A program made the translations under genes and the position numbers. A stretch of 21,478 nt of DNA from Spirochaeta sp. (GTDB taxonomy: Bacteria > Spirochaetota > Spirochaetia > DSM-27196 > Alkalispirochaetaceae), in the NCBI GenBank assembly GCA_027859055.1, contig JAQIBO010000230.1:1-21478 (forward strand), given 5' to 3'. How positions within the stretch are numbered: position 1 is the first letter of the stretch; each line of letters begins with the position of its first letter. The notes under the pieces were generated by a model. That model was not told the DNA's origin, made no database searches, and worked only from the letters and a program-made list of their open reading frames with translations. Below, one piece after another: positions 21,380-21,478 of this stretch.

Positions 21380-21478
21380 TTGGGTGCGTGTCGGACACCC
21401 GCATCGCGCGCCGGACACCGCCGCCGACCGCGCCGCTAACCGGCGTCCTTACCGCCCGTTGACGCGACCGAAGAGCGC
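21380..21478 (+). other. Right edge: short hairpin after the Wzi-like gene, otherwise nothing recognised
   Basis: GGGTG (21382-21386) and CACCC (21396-21400) can pair around a 9-base loop just after the stop codon, but no T tract follows, so it is at best a weak or Rho-assisted terminator. CGGACACC recurs at 21392-21399 and again about 20 bp later. No gene start is supportable before the window ends. Confidence 0.3.

Noticed and set aside
1..21478. CRISPR arrays, tRNA/rRNA genes, insertion sequences, phage genes
   Set aside because: No regularly spaced repeats, tRNA-like cloverleaf or CCA end, transposase-like protein or flanking inverted repeats were seen on either strand by eye.

Overview
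The window is 21.5 kb of GC-rich DNA from a Gram-negative (diderm) bacterium. Signal peptides, a lipoprotein lipobox, two outer-membrane barrel candidates and an MCE/Mla lipid-transport operon support two membranes. The best guess for the lineage is a free-living member of the Spirochaetota. That rests on the BMP/PnrA-type nucleoside importer, the Thermotoga/archaea-type SAH hydrolase and the style of the envelope proteins. It is an inference; no rRNA or tRNA gene is present to settle it.

Layout. Everything from 1 to about 15.0 kb is on the minus strand; everything from 15.1 to 21.4 kb is on the plus strand. The two blocks diverge from about 15.05-15.14 kb. Read in the direction of transcription, the minus block holds: (i) an envelope cassette made of an uncharacterised exported protein (14191-15027) and a large Wzi-like barrel protein (12301-14172); (ii) an Mla-type phospholipid-transport operon, mlaE-mlaF-MCE protein (12260-9190), whose MCE protein ends in an apparent beta-barrel; (iii) an unrecognised protein (8124-9095); (iv) a nucleoside ABC importer, with a double ATPase and two permeases (8047-4253); (v) its BMP lipoprotein from a separate promoter (4170-3082), closed by a clear intrinsic terminator; (vi) purine nucleoside phosphorylase and an S-adenosylhomocysteine hydrolase homologue, overlapping by 4 bp (2951-817); (vii) the start of an ABC-2-type exporter ATPase that runs off the left edge.

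The plus block is a surface-polysaccharide locus. It contains an initiating polyprenyl-phosphate sugar phosphotransferase, a translationally coupled formyltransferase, an XrtA-type polysaccharide deacetylase with a repeat-rich insertion, a zinc-ribbon SAM methyltransferase, and a second Wzi-like outer-membrane protein.

How the genes work together. The first half imports nucleosides, cleaves them to free bases and recycles the SAM by-product. The adenine-recognition positions of the SAH hydrolase are altered, and it sits with a 6-oxopurine-type PNP. Both facts raise the possibility that its real substrate is S-inosylhomocysteine. The second half builds and maintains the outer envelope. Two envelope genes have well-placed promoters whose predicted first transcribed base is the first base of the start codon, and they lack a Shine-Dalgarno. 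This suggests leaderless transcripts, in contrast to the transport genes, which have strong ribosome-binding sites.
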